Assembly: GCA_954871525.1 (NCBI GenBank)
Contig: OX940864.1
Coordinates: 22,190,001-22,254,000 of the forward strand
Reading direction: 5' to 3'
Source of the DNA: Parietaria judaica
Lineage: Eukaryota; Streptophyta; Magnoliopsida; Rosales; Urticaceae
DNA: 64,000 nt
The position numbers were made by a program, and so were the translations under genes. The notes beneath the pieces were generated by a model. The model did no database searches. It was not told the DNA's origin and was given only the letters and a program-made list of their open reading frames with translations. This document shows positions 11,421-22,932 of the stretch, piece after piece; the first letter of the stretch is position 1, and each line of letters begins with the position of its first letter.

Positions 11421-12420
11421 TACCGGTTTCGTCTCTCCACCACACCGTTCTGCTGGGGAGTGTATGGTGCGGTCAGGTGGCGCTCGACTCCTTCCTCATC
11501 GCAGAACACTCCGAACTGATGGGATGTGAACTCTCCACCTCGGTCTGTTCTCAAGACCTTCATATTGTGTTCTAACCCATTCTCCACGAGCCTCTTGAAC
11601 TTCTTGAAGACTTCAAAGGCTCCACTTTTCTCCTTGAGCGTGTAGATCCACATCCAGCGACTGTAGTCGTCAACAAGTAGAAGGAAATACTTGCTTCTGG
11701 CTAGAGTTGCTGGGGTGATTGGACCACAGAGGTCCGCATGCACCAGTTGGAGAGGTCGCTCTGCTCGGAATTTGGCTTTGATCGGGAATGGTACTCGAGC
11801 CTGTTTCGCGATCATGCTGCATTCGCATAGCTGGTTGGGGTGTTCAATCTTGGGAACCCTAAAGGCCATCTCCTTCTCTCCCATCATCTTGAGCGCGTAA
11901 AAGTTTACGTGCCCAAGTTTCGCATGCCACAACCAGGTCGGGTCTGCTAGGGAATCCATTAAGCAGACGGGCTGGCCTGTCTCCAGGAGAATCTTGTACA
12001 ACCTGTTCGGCGTTCTCTTCACCTTCATCAGCAGGTTGCCACTTCTGTTCCACATCTTCAGATAGGGACCAGACATCACCACTGTGTTACCGATCTCTGT
12101 CACCTGTCCGAGGCTGATGATGTTACTCTTCAGCTTTAGGATGTAGTAGACCTGGGTCATGAGGCGTTGGTCCCCGTTCTTGCACACAAACAGGATGGAC
12201 CCTCTGTCTCTAATTTCGACGATTGAGCCATCGCCAAATTTCACGTTCCCTGTGATCTTCTCATCGAGCTCTTAAAACTTAGCTCGGTCTCCTGTCGTGT
12301 GGTTGCTCGCGCCATTGTCTAAGTACCAGACATCGGTAGAGACTTTCTATTCTCCGTCAACGAGGAGGTTTGCAATAACCTTGTCCTTGATCAGGAACAC
12401 CGTCTCTGAGCTGGTCTGCT
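11420..12420 (-). pseudogene. copia protease and integrase, interrupted
   Basis: The aspartic protease motif appears as WYLDNGASNH at about 12328-12299. Here the usual catalytic D-S/T-G is D-N-G, a form found in some copia lines. In-frame stops lie at 12347-12349 (TAG) and 12272-12274 (TAA). The GAG-pre-integrase zinc region follows (LWHAKLGHVNF, then C-x-C), with the integrase core residues in HADLCGP, LRTDRGGEF and [12 protein letters not shown] (D, D, E). The frame ends at 11420-11422 because one base is missing after the RRNR codons; the next frame resumes immediately. Confidence 0.88.
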
Positions 12421-12450
12421 CTCTGGTGTCTGGTGTCTGGTCTCTGGTCT

Positions 12451-13560
12451 CTACTGTCTGGTCTCTGGTCTCTGCTCGGATTCCGAGCAGGTCTGCTCTG
12501 TGCTCTCCGGGCAGGTCTGCTCTCTCTCGCCTACGAGGATTGTCTCCTCGTCTTCTTGTCCGTCCAGGCTCACCTCCTGTTCGGCAAACATCAGAGCCGG
12601 CTGGTCTTCATTGAATCTCATCAGATTCGTTTCCTCGCCTTTGTTTCTGCTGCGACACTCTGAAGCAAAGTGCCCAAGATTCTGACAATTGTAGCACTTC
12701 ACTGTGCTCTTATCTCTCCTGGTCGTGCTTTCCTGACGGGGTGCACCACTGCCGCGACCTCGCGTGTCCCGACCTCGCCCTCGTCCACGACCTCTACCAT
12801 GTCCTCGGCTCTCTCTGCTGTAGCTTCTCTGACCAGAGGAGCTAGAAGAAAAGTCTGCTCCCCCACTTTTCTTCTGTCTGGCCGTCCACTCTTCATGCGT
12901 GAGCAGAAGGTGCTTCTCCTCTTCTATGTCACCGTAACCCCGAAGTCTCTCCTCGTGGGCTTTGAGGCGACCAACAACCTCCTCGACCGTCATGGTCTTG
13001 AGGTCGCCGAACTGCTCAATCGATGTCACGATCTGCATGTACTTGTGAGGAACTGCTCGGAGAAACTTCTTGACAACGGTGGTCTCCTCCACCTTGTCTC
13101 CCAGCGAGCGTATGCTGGTCAAAATGGACGTGAGCCGCATAGCGAAATCATCAATTTATTTGCTCTCCCTCATCCTCATAACCTCGAACTCACTCTTCAA
13201 GGTCTGGACCTTTGCTTCCTTGACGCGATCTGCGCCCATGTACATGGTTCGAAGTGTCGACCACGCCTCCTTTGCGGAATCCTTCTCGGCGATCATAATA
13301 AGGACATCTTCCGTAACTCCTTGGTAGATGGCGGCTAGTGCCATCATCTCCTTGCACACTTCGACATCGCTGCCTTCCACAGCCTCCCAAACTCCTTGCG
13401 CCTGCAAATTAACTCGCATCTTCAACGCCCAAACCGAGTAATTGCTCTTTGTGAACATCGGGTAATGGAGCGTCACGTTCCCTTCCTTTGATCCGATCTT
13501 CGCCGCCGTCGTCAGCTCTCCTCCGGTGGACTCGCTTGGTGACGACATCTCTTTTGGCAC
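12451..13560 (-). pseudogene. copia gag, interrupted by a stop
   Basis: Gag capsid/nucleocapsid precursor of the retrotransposon. The start is 18 bases inside the 5' LTR. The N-terminal part (13560-13156) has the copia Gag signature around FTKSNYSVWALKMRV. A TAA at 13156-13158 interrupts the frame, which then continues in register from 13140. Near the C-terminus is a CCHC zinc knuckle, CYNCQNLGHFASEC, preceded by an RG-rich stretch (RGHGRGRGRGRGRD). The frame ends at 12451 in a region of CTGGTCTCTGG repeats, where a frameshift separates gag from protease. In intact relatives gag and pol form one polyprotein. Confidence 0.88.
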
Positions 13561-13565
13561 CTCAA

Positions 13566-13576
13566 CTCTAATACCA
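13566..13576 (-). other. primer-binding site (tRNA-iMet type)
   Basis: TGGTATTAGAG on the minus strand lies two bases inside the 5' LTR. It matches the usual plant copia site TGGTATCAGAG with one change. Confidence 0.85.
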
Positions 13577-13578
13577 AT

Positions 13579-14182
13579 TGTTGGTTCCCAATGGGAATGG
13601 ATCTGCTAAAAGAAAATAAAGAACAAGAAACAAAGGAGAAAAAGTTGGGATAATTTTCTTAGATTAATGTCGAAAGCAAAGAGAGCAAAAAGTTACAAAC
13701 TAAAGTCATAAGACTTGTATTTATAGACAAACTAGAAAGCTAAACCCTAGCTAAACTTCCTAAAATAAACTTAATCAAATCTTTACAATTTACACGTTTT
13801 CCTAACATAATGGGAAACAAATCATATCAAATCAGGAAGCCAAATCGAATCTCCAAACTTGCTCCTCAAGTTTAGAACCTTCTTGGAACAGCTCTTCTTG
13901 ACTTCTGGCGTTTCCCGTTTCTGCTCGGGAGAATGCTGCTAGGGTCCTCTTCTGCTAGGGGCATCTCTGCTCTCCCTCATCTCTTCCAGGGGTATGTCTG
14001 GTAGGAGCACCTCTGGTAGGAACATATCTGGTCGGGTCCTTTCCTGCTAGGAGAAAGCTCTGGTCGGACCCATCTCTGGTTGGGAACTTCCTGCTAGAAA
14101 GATCTCTGCTCGGGCTCTTCTCTGCTCGCTCTGGTGGGGAAATCTCTGCTAGGGGTTGAGCCAAGTCAGGCTTAAACTCACA
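13579..14182 (-). repeat. 5' LTR of the minus-strand copia element
   Basis: 604 bp, starting TGTGAGTTTAAGC and ending CCAACA on the minus strand. The interior has tandem-like AGCAGAGAT/CCAGAGAT motifs near the start. It differs from the other LTR at about 12 positions. Confidence 0.93.
13714..13728 (-). promoter_or_regulatory. putative LTR TATA box
   Basis: On the minus strand this reads GTCTATAAATACAAG, a good plant TATA element placed mid-LTR, where copia transcription normally starts. Confidence 0.5.
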
Positions 14183-14187
14183 AGTAA

Positions 14188-16359
14188 AAGGGAAATGAAA
14201 AAGAATTATTAAAAAAAATAAGTGTGTATATTCAAGGTTAAAAATGCAATTTTCGCCGATAAATCGATTGCCATTTTCGAGGATTATCGACGGATTTTTG
14301 AGGTTATCGATGGAAAATTGCTAAATTAAAGTTTATCATTACCGACACTTATCGAGGATTATCGACACTTTCGAGGATTATTGATGGAAAACCGCTAAAC
14401 TATTTTAAAGAATATATTTACTAAGTTTATATATAATGTTGATAAAACTTAAAAATATCAAAAATAAAATCATGTCATACTCAAACATATGTAAATAAAA
14501 TATAGCCTCACAAACACAAACATATAAGTCATAACATATGCTCTCGCAAACATAAACATATAAGTCATAAGTATGAAACACAAACATCTAAGTCATAACA
14601 TAGTGTCAAACAGTAAGAACAATGGAAAGATTAGCTAAAAATTTATTATTACAATAAATATTTTATCAAAACAAACAATAAGAAATTGAAAAGATTAGCT
14701 CAAAACTCCCAAAAGATTATTTTGGTACTTTTGCCACAATAAAAGGAAACACACGGATTAAGCTCATTATTTGATACGTTAATACTTTATCTGACTAAAA
14801 ACAAGATCGAAAGATACTACATAATTTGATAATACACATAATTGGATATTTGGCTTAGTGGAGAAGTCTCACATGGAACAAATAGAAATGAATGAAAATT
14901 TATAATACACATTTGTTTGGATTTGTCACTCATGAAACAAATACAAAGGAAGCAATACCATTGCTAGTATATAAATAGCATGACCCAACCCAAGCAACTC
15001 AACATACATATATCGTCCTTTAGGCTAAGATGAAGTGTGTATCTATCTTGATACTTGGCCAGTGCCCGACACGAAATTAATTTTTTTCTCGAAAAGTACC
15101 TATTTCTTGATTTTTTTTTTGGCACTGTTCTCAGCGTTTATCATTAGATGGTACTTAGGCCAAAAATTGACAAAAATATTAAAAAGACAACGATTGGTGT
15201 GGAAAATTTGCCGATGACAATAGGCAAACAATTTTTCGAATTTTGGTCGAAATTTTGAACCTTGTGTATATTGATTACTAGCATAGGCTGTATAGCAGAC
15301 ACAGAACTTAACCAATATAATATTGCCAAATTTGGCCTTCCGGTCGACAACTTGTATTCTAGATTTTTTTTTTTGAGGGATTGTATTCTAGATTTCTAGT
15401 ATCAGTAGAAAGTTTTTTTTCCTTCTCTAAGGTACATGGGCTTAGTGTTATTCGTTCAATGTATTTCAACAATGAGCCCTTTATAATTTGGGGGCCTTGC
15501 TGCCCAATACTTGGGCCGGGCCTACTCCTACGCGCCACCGTGGTCATCGTGGAAGGTTGATTGCGGAATACTTGTCCATAGGGTTAATTGTGGCATAGGA
15601 GCTGGAATATTTGTCCATAGGGTTAATTTTAGTCCAGTTTTGGAGCTTTAACGACAGATTAAAATAATTATTTGAAGCAAGCTCCGCGGCGGCGAGATTT
15701 GTTCAAAAAACAGACCCATTCCGTCGTTTGAACCTCAAACGACCGAGGTTCCAACAATACTGCAAAAGTTACATTGGAGCGTCCAACCACTGTTAAAAAC
15801 GGTGGTTTAATCCCGATTTTTTACTAGAGATGTTTTAGCTATAATAGATTTTTTGTTTGTTTTTTACTTTTGTAATAAGAGTATTTGAATCTTACTGTAA
15901 AATAAGTTTGCATGACTTAAGAGAGCATTTGCTCTGGTTAGTCAATTCAATTGGATTCATTAAATCTAGAATATGCGCTCTAACCTAAACCTTCTGGACA
16001 CCAATGAAACTTGTCGCTCCAAAAACCTCCATGAAGAACGTTGTGGTATTCTTGTTACTCCAAAAAATTGGCCGTGGAGAGATCGACAAAGCAATGCTTC
16101 CACGGAGACAGAACGTCCGTGCCACTGAGCAATACATTGACAGAGAGATATAGCGACAGTACGACGAAGAGAGCGACCTAGAAACCAAAGCGACGGAGCG
16201 ACGATGTGCAACCGACCGAAGCTGCGACGGAAATAGAACAGGACTGTGACGGACAGGGAATTCTGAGAGCAATGGGGTGATGGAAAAGAATGCCAGAGAA
16301 GGACGATGTTTAGGGACTTGGCCATATGATTTTAACCTCCTAATGCACCCCTTAGAATT
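14188..16359. other. intergenic, no supported gene
   Basis: Positions 14245-14400 hold repeated TTATCGA/ATCGATGGAAAA phrases like those at 2178-2295, a dispersed repeat fragment. The rest is AT-rich up to about 15650. A moderately GC-rich patch at 15970-16320 has open frames on the minus strand without recognisable domains. It shares a CGACCGACCGAAGCTGC-like phrase with about 55470, so it is probably repeat-derived. Confidence 0.4.
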
Positions 16360-16364
16360 AGTGT

Positions 16365-16483
16365 TGTAGAATATGTATAGTTCATTACTGTGGTACTTTT
16401 GCCTTTATTTTATTATGTTTGTATTTGGTGTAAATACCAATTTTGTCATGAATGGAAACAACTTTCCCAAATCCCTTTCTACA
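16365..16483 (+). repeat. 5' LTR (119 bp)
   Basis: Starts TGTAGAATATG and ends TTTCTACA, directly abutting the primer-binding site. At 119 bp it is very short for a copia LTR. Confidence 0.88.
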
Positions 16484-16495
16484 TGGTATCAGAGA
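16484..16495 (+). other. primer-binding site (tRNA-iMet)
   Basis: TGGTATCAGAGA immediately after the 5' LTR, the standard plant copia primer site. Confidence 0.9.
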
Positions 16496-17458
16496 AAGAA
16501 AGAGGGAAAAGTTCAAAACCCTAGCCGCCGTCACCGACTATTCCCGTCGGGCGTTCATCTATGGCTATCTCTCCGGTGACATTTGCTTCCCCGGTGTTCC
16601 TCCGGTATTCCCAAGCTTCGTCGCTGAATCTTATCTCCGCTGCACTCCGAGCGCACTCTGTCGCTCCTTCCGGTGACTGTTCAGTGCGACTCCGTTCAAG
16701 CCTTCGCGGTGTTCTCGGCATCTCTCCGGCATTCCTCAGGCGACCTCCATCGGCGCCATTTCAAGAACCTGCTGTTCTCAAGCTTTGCTCATCCTCAAAT
16801 CTCGTGCTCTCAGATCTGCACGATTTCTTCTTCGAGCTTAGGCCTTACTTCTTCATCATCTCAGGCATCTTCTCCGACGAAGCCTTTGGTTCTCTCAGTC
16901 GCGACTCCAGCAACGCTTCTCTCCGACGAAGCTCTCAGCGGCGTTCGTCTCCTCCAGGCGAGCTTCAATCCCCAGCAAAGAGCTTCTCCAAAGTTCTCAG
17001 GCGAGTTTTCTTCCGCGCGCCCCTCTTCCGGTGAGCCACCTCCGACCCAGACCGGCGATATCTCCGGCGACTCCGTCTCTCTGACCTCTGGCGAAAAGCG
17101 TGCCTGCCCTGTCCGTGTTAGTCGTCCCCTCGTCAGTCTGAGTTGTCCCATCTGACAGCTCCTCCTTTCTCCGTGTGGGTCCCGCAGTCTTCAGCAAACG
17201 ACATCAGCAAGTGGGAGTTTCTTTTCTCTCAAACGACATCAGCAAATTGGGTCTCTGTAGTGGTGGGTCCCACGTGCAAAGGAAAAAGAGACAGGTCTCT
17301 TTTGTCTCTTATTGTGTGTTCCAACTTCCTTTTTTGCTGTCCCAACACACAGAAGTTTCAAAACTTTTTCTGTGTGTCCCTGCGTGAAAGAGTGTGTGCC
17401 CACAACCAGAAAATTAATTTTTTCTCTGTTGATTCCTTCGATTTGTATCTGATAAAAT
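16496..17458 (+). other. GC-rich untranslated leader of the short-LTR copia
   Basis: About 960 bases between primer site and gag. It is much richer in C and G than its surroundings, with many TCTCCGGCGA/CTCCGACGAAG phrases. It contains overlapping open frames on both strands (for example 16561-17034), none with a recognisable domain. It probably holds packaging/dimerisation signals and possibly captured sequence. Confidence 0.55.
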
Positions 17459-18370
17459 ATGTATTCCTCGACTGAAAGAGTTGCTTCCGTGCACGATCAA
17501 AACTCAATGACCAATCATAAGTTCAATGGCTCGAACTATCTCCAATGGTCAAAATCTATGTTCATGATTGTGAGCGGAAGAGAGAAAGGCGGGCACCTCA
17601 CCGGGGAGACTCTTATGCCGGATTCCAAAGATCCCAAATATGCCTCATGGAAGAACTCTGACTATCTTGTCATGTCATGGCTCACCAACTCGATAGATAA
17701 GTTCAGTTCAAAATTTCTTCTTTATGATACTGCAAAGGATATTTGGGACTCTGCCTGTAAGCTTTACTCAAACAACAAGAATACTTCAACAGTCATCGAC
17801 CTCGAATCTCGGTTATACAACCTCTGCCAAGGTGACATGAACATCAATGACTACTATGACTCTCTCACCAGCTATTGGCTTCAACTGGATATATACCAAG
17901 ACAAGTCTTGGACAACCTCTGAGGATGCTGCTATGTTCCGGGAATATATTCAAGAGAAAATAACAGTGATATTCCTTTTAGGCTTAAACAAGGAATTTGA
18001 CGCTGTCTGTGGACGCATCATGGCTATCAATCCTCTTCCTGATCCACAAGAGGCCTTCTCCATTGTTCGATATGAAGAGAGTCACCAAGTCCTCGTGATG
18101 CCCAAGAATTCCGAGCACAAGTCCGAAGTATCGGCCATGTTCATTCCTCATAATTCATCACCAACTCTATCCTCTGCCCACATTACTCCTCGTCGGACAC
18201 AGCCTTGGTGTGAACACTGTAATGTTCTGGGTCATTTGAAATCAAACTACTGGAAGCTGCATGGAAAGCCAACAAGTTCGAAGCTGACTCAACCAAGGTT
18301 CAAGAAGAATGTACAAGCTAATGTTGCTGACTTGTCTGAAGCTGCCAACACGGTGTCAAATGCAATCTGA
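17459..18370 (+). pseudogene. copia gag (short-LTR element)
   Basis: Gag polyprotein of the retrotransposon. The most likely start is the ATG at 17507 (FNGSNYLQWSKSM follows) or 17459. The Gag capsid-like region includes DYLVMSWLTNSI and YDSLTSYW. The nucleocapsid knuckle reads CEHCNVLGHLKSNYWKLHG: the fourth ligand of the usual C-C-H-C set is Tyr, so the zinc site is probably dead. The frame ends at TGA 18368-18370, and the same frame continues toward the protease. Intact relatives read through here. Confidence 0.87.
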
Positions 18371-20470
18371 CAGGAAAAATTCAATGTCCTACAAAGTGAA
18401 CTAGCAACTCTCCGGATGAGGACGGACAAGCAACCGGTCGAAAATTCTCCTGGTAGCTTCCACGCTTACACATGTTTGACATATGCTAATCTTGTCCAAA
18501 TTCGCCGGCACAAAATATGGATTGTCGATTCAGGTGCCACAGATCACATGAGGGGTGATAAGAGTTACTTTATTTCTTTTTGACCAAGTCCAACGTATTC
18601 ATCTGTACGAACTGCTGATGGAACATTCATACCAGTTGCTGGAATGGGCACAATCAGATTATCAGGGGACATTATCCTTCACTCAGTCTTATTTGTTCCT
18701 CAAATCACTTGCAATCTTATTTCTGTCACTAAGATCACACGGGATACTAAATGTATATCTCGGTTCTTTGTCGATTTCTGTGATTTTCAGGTGGTAGATT
18801 CCGGGAAAGTGATTGGCAGGGCTGAGATGAGTGACGGCCTCTACATGTTTGAAGATACAAATTTTCCGGGAAAACAAGTTCTAGACTCCGACCAAGGTCA
18901 TGTGTCATCAAACACTATAACAAACTCAAAGTCTATGTCTGTAGAAGACCAAGTTATGTTATGGCATTATCGCCTAGGTCATCCTAATTTTCAATATCTT
19001 GCAAAACTGTTTCCGAATTTGTTTACTACTATAAAGTCTTCATCATATCAGTGTCAAGTTTGTCAATTTGCAAAACACACTCGACATTCATTTAGTGAGA
19101 TCGACTATAAATCATCAAAACCATTCTCTGTGATCCATAGTGATATTTGGGGGCCTTCAAGGGTACGTCATATAAATGGAGCCCGTTGGTTCATCACATT
19201 CATTGATGACCACACCCGAATGACAAGGACATTTCTAATGAAAGACAAATTTGAAACAGCCTCTATCTTTCAAAGCTTCTACTCTATGATCGAGTCTCAG
19301 TTCCACAACAATATTCAAGTCCTTCACACCGACAACGCACGAGATTACTTCAATCAAACACTCAAACCATACTTATCCAAAAAAGGGATAATTCACATTA
19401 GTTCTTGTGTTGACACTCCACAACAAAATGGTATAGCCGAGCGCAAAAATCGACACCTACTTAAAGTAGCTCGATCCATTATGTTTGCAAGATCTGTCCC
19501 TAAACATTATTGGGGCGATGCAATCCTCACGGCTACATATCTTATCAATCGTATGCCGAGTTGCATCCTCAACTTCCTACCCCCTCGTCAAGTTCTCACA
19601 CAAATTCATCCTCATCTCCTGTCATTCTCTTCCGACCTACCAAAAAAGGTATTTGGATGTTCCGTCTTTGTCCATGTCCACAAACAAAATCGCTCGAAAC
19701 TCAATCCTCGAGCTATTAAGTGCATTTTCTTGGGTTATACCTCTTCTCAAAAAGGGTACAAATGTTATTGCCCTACAACTCGTACGGTGTATAACTCAAT
19801 TAATGTCACTTTCTTCGAAGGTGAGTCTTTCTTCCCCAAATCTGATCTTCAGGGGGAGAACTCTTGGGAATATCAGAGTTGGGAAGTCAATGAAGACTCT
19901 CAATCTCAAACCGAACTCCCATCATCATCTCCTCAAGCTTCAACTTCCATTCCTATCACTTCCATTCAACCTCCTATTGTTGAAATTGTTCCAGAGTCGT
20001 CTCCTAGCTCATCTCGATCTATTGAACATGTAGATGGCGCTACTCATCATCAAACCGACCAAGAACCATATCCGGAACCCACTACCTCGACTGACTCGTC
20101 AGGTATGAAAACTCTTGAACCCGTGGTTGATGATTCAGAACTCCCTATCGCTATTCAGAAAAGCATTCGTAAGAAGCCTGTTCATGGGAACACTGAATAT
20201 CCAATCGAACGATATGTTGCCTACCATAAATTGCATCCATCTTATAGGGCATTCATCACTAACCTCGATAGCACCGAGGTTCCTAGCTCTATTCATGAAG
20301 CACTTCAAATTCCCGCTTGGAAACGTGCAGTTGAAGAAGAAATTCGAGCTTTGGATAGCAATGGCACATGGAATCTCACTGAATTACCACGTGGAAAACG
20401 TCCGGTCGGGTGTAAATGGATCTTCACAGTCAAGTACAAGTCAGATGGGAGTATAGACAGATTCAAGGCT
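18371..20470 (+). pseudogene. copia protease, integrase and RT N-terminus
   Basis: In the same frame as gag. The protease site WIVDSGATDHM is near 18520. A TGA at 18581-18583 interrupts it, and the frame is open again to about 20470. The integrase has the zinc region (WHYRLGHPNF ... CQVCQFAKH) and the core D-D-E in HSDIWGP, LHTDNARDYF and PQQNGIAERKNR. The RT begins WKRAVEEEIRALDSNGTW and GCKWIFTVKYKSDG. Near 20474, inside the conserved KARLVAKG region, about four bases are missing, which shifts the frame. Confidence 0.88.
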
Positions 20471-21764
20471 AGACGCGAAGGGCTTTACTCAATCTCAAGG
20501 AATCGACTTTCAAGAAACTTTTGCACCAGTAGCCAAACTAAATACGGTACGAGTTCTCATTTCTCTTGCCATAAATCTATATTGGCCACTGTTTCAACTC
20601 GATGTCAATAATGCATTCCTTAATGGGGACCTTGAAGATGAAGTTGAAGAAAATTCTACTCGTCACTTAGTTTGCAAGCTGAAAAAGGCGTTGTATGGCT
20701 TAAAATAGTCTCCGCGTGCCTGGTTTGAGAAATTCACCACGGCCGTAACTTACAACGGGTACCTCCAGTGTCAAGCCGATCATACTCTCTTTGTCAAACA
20801 GAACAAAAATGGAAAAATTGCAATCCTCATTGTGTACGTTGACGACATTATCCTGACCGGTGATGACTTGGAGGAACTCGTCAGTCTAAAACAAGTACTC
20901 GCAACCCAATTCGAGATTAAAGATCTCGGAACTCTAAGATACTTCTTGGGCATAGAAGTAGCAAGATCCGACAAAGGTATTGTTATCTCTCAAAGGAAGA
21001 ATGTGCTTGACTTACTCGAAGAAACTGGACTTCTTGGTTGTAAGCCAGTTGACACTCCGATGGACTCGAGGAAAAAGTACTCTCACTACACCGAAAGCCC
21101 TCCAGTTGACAAAGGAAGATACCAGAGACTTGTCGGTAAACTCATCTATCTCTCTCACACTCGTCCGGATATTGCCTACTCCGTTAGTGTTGTAAGCCAA
21201 CATATGAACAACCCTAACGAGGATCACTTAGAGGCTGTGAACCGGATTTTGAGGTACCTAAAGTCCACCCCTGGTCATGGCTTATTATTCCAGAAATCCG
21301 AGAGTCGTGAGGCTGGAGAAGCCACCGACCGAAGATCAACCTCTGGGTATTGCTCGTATGTCTGGGGAAATCTTGTCACTTGGAGAAGCAAGAAGCAATC
21401 AGTTGTCTCTCGGAGTAGTGCCGAATCAGAGTATCGTGCCCTCGCATTAGGAATATGTTAGGGAATGTGGATCAAGAGGCTCTTAAGAGAGCTAAGGATG
21501 GATCATTCTGGAGCTATCCAAATGCGTAGTGACAGTCAATCTGCCATTAGGATCGCAAAGAATCCTGTTCATCATGACAGGACTAAACACATTGAGATAG
21601 ATAGACATTTTATCTCTGAGAAGGTCAATGGTGGAATCATCAACTTAAGCTACATTCCTTCGGAGCTTCAGATTGCCGACATCCTCACCAAAGCCCTTCC
21701 TAGAATTTCCTTTGACGAATTAAGTTCCAAACTTGGTTTGTTTAACATTTACAACCAAGTTTGA
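20471..21764 (+). pseudogene. copia RT core and RNase H
   Basis: Continues in the shifted frame: LDVNNAFLNGDLEDEV, then an apparent deletion, KALYGLK followed by TAG (20706-20708), then SPRAWFEKF. The catalytic box YVDDIILTGDD (about 20835) is intact. A further TAG at 21459-21461 splits RNase H between ALALGIC and GMWIKRLL. The region around the first RNase H aspartate is partly deleted (ESREAGEATDRRSTSGY). The frame ends at 21764, just before the polypurine tract. Confidence 0.88.
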
Positions 21765-21770
21765 GGGGGA
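21763..21770 (+). other. polypurine tract
   Basis: GAGGGGGA, originally adjoining the 3' LTR that starts at 24365. The two are now separated by a CACTA insertion. Confidence 0.8.
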
Positions 21771-21799
21771 GTCACTACTAAAACTATGAGATTATACTA

Positions 21800-22220
21800 C
21801 AGAGCTTCCACTACACAAGACAAAAAGCGTCGTTGGGATCATATATTCGACGATGGAAATTATTATGCGTAGTCAGAGTTAAGAAAAAATAGAATTCCGA
21901 CGACACAAATTTTTATGTGTCGTCGGAATCATATATTCGCCGCGGCAAATTAATATTAGCCGCGGCGAACAGTGTTCAACTATGCACATATATGAGTGTC
22001 GTCTGGAGGGGTTTTAGAAAGCAAATATTCGCCGCGGCGAATTGATATTTGCCGCGGCGAATTGATATTTGCCGCGGCGGGTAATGTTCCAACTACGCAT
22101 ATTTTAGTGTCGTCGGGATGGAAAACGACCTTCTTGTCCAACGACACTTTTTAGTGTCGTTGGGATGACTTGCCGCGGTAAATTTAAGTTTGTCGCGGCG
22201 AGAGTCGTGTTCTAACCCAA
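21800..22220. repeat. left subterminal palindrome array of the CACTA element
   Basis: Repeated GTGTCGTCGGAAT, TTCGCCGCGGCAAAT and TTAGTGTCGTTGGGAT phrases at intervals of about 40-60 bp. The same two motifs reappear in the right array. Confidence 0.75.
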
Positions 22221-22336
22221 ACACGAGCCGCAAACCCTCATTTCGCACGAACCCTAATATTTATCTCTCTCTCGCCTTCGCTCGCCGTCGCGACCTCTAC
22301 CCATTCGCCGTCGCCCGCCGTCGCCCGCCGTCTTAA

Positions 22337-22926
22337 GGTTAGGCTTGAATCTTGTGTTTTTGTTTGAATTTGTAGGCTTTTGCGATTTTTAGGGTTGAAC
22401 ATCGATTTTGGGTCTTTTTTTATGATTTTCTGCGATTTTATTGATGTGAATTGTGATTTTGTTGATGATTTTGCGATTTTGATTATTTTTAGGGTCGATG
22501 ATTTTCAGGGTTGAAATTGTAAATTGTGATTAGGTTTTGAAATTGTGAATTTGATTAGGTTTTGAAATTGTGATTAGGTTTTGGAATTGTGAACGTGATT
22601 AGGTTTTGAAATTGTGAATTGTGATTAGGTTTAGGAATTGTGAATTGTGATTAGGTTTTGAAATTGTGATTAGGTTTTGGAATTGTGAATCGTGATTAGG
22701 TTTTGAAATTGTGAATTGTGATTAGGTTTAGGAATTGTGAATTGTGATTAGGTTTTGAAATTGTGAATTGATTAGGTTTTGAAATTGTGAATTGATTTAG
22801 GTTAGGAATTGTGATTAGGCCGATTTTTAATGCGAATTGATTTTGGTTTTAAAATTTAGTTTATGTTTTGGTTTGAATTCCGTGAAATGAATATATGCTT
22901 TTTTTTTTCTTTTTTCTTTTTTCCAG
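22337..22926 (+). other. putative 5' UTR intron of the CACTA-borne gene, with minisatellite
   Basis: A GC-rich stretch (22205-22336) looks like a 5' UTR exon ending AAG before GTTAGGC. An acceptor TTTTTCCAG lies at 22918-22926, seven bases before the ATG. The intron is filled by a degenerate minisatellite (about 22500-22815) based on ATTGTGATTAGGTTTTGAA, roughly 28-bp units repeated about ten times. Confidence 0.5.
22500..22815 (+). repeat. minisatellite, about 28-bp unit
   Basis: Tandem variants of AATTGTGATTAGGTTTTGAA, with GGAATTGTGAAT alternating. About ten imperfect copies lie inside the putative leader intron of the CACTA-borne gene. Confidence 0.8.
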
Positions 22927-22932
22927 ATTTCA

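Larger units (their letters stand above)
8571..14182 (-). mobile_element. Ty1/copia LTR retrotransposon (full-length, inactivated)
   Basis: This 5612-bp element lies on the minus strand and is flanked by the exact 5-bp target duplication AGTAA (8566-8570 and 14183-14187). It has two 604-bp LTRs, an initiator-Met primer-binding site, a polypurine tract, and the copia order gag, protease, integrase, reverse transcriptase, RNase H. By eye the two LTRs differ at about 12 of 604 positions (about 2%), a recent to moderately recent insertion. The coding region is broken by at least four premature stops and at least two frameshifts, so it cannot transpose on its own. Confidence 0.95.

Noticed and set aside
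16561..17155. Overlapping open frames in the copia leader as a gene
   Set aside because: Open frames exist on both strands because of C/G-rich composition, have no recognisable domain, and lie between primer site and gag.
22500..22815. CRISPR-like repeat array
   Set aside because: There are no unique spacers between repeats, the unit is a degenerate minisatellite, and the sequence is a plant nuclear genome.
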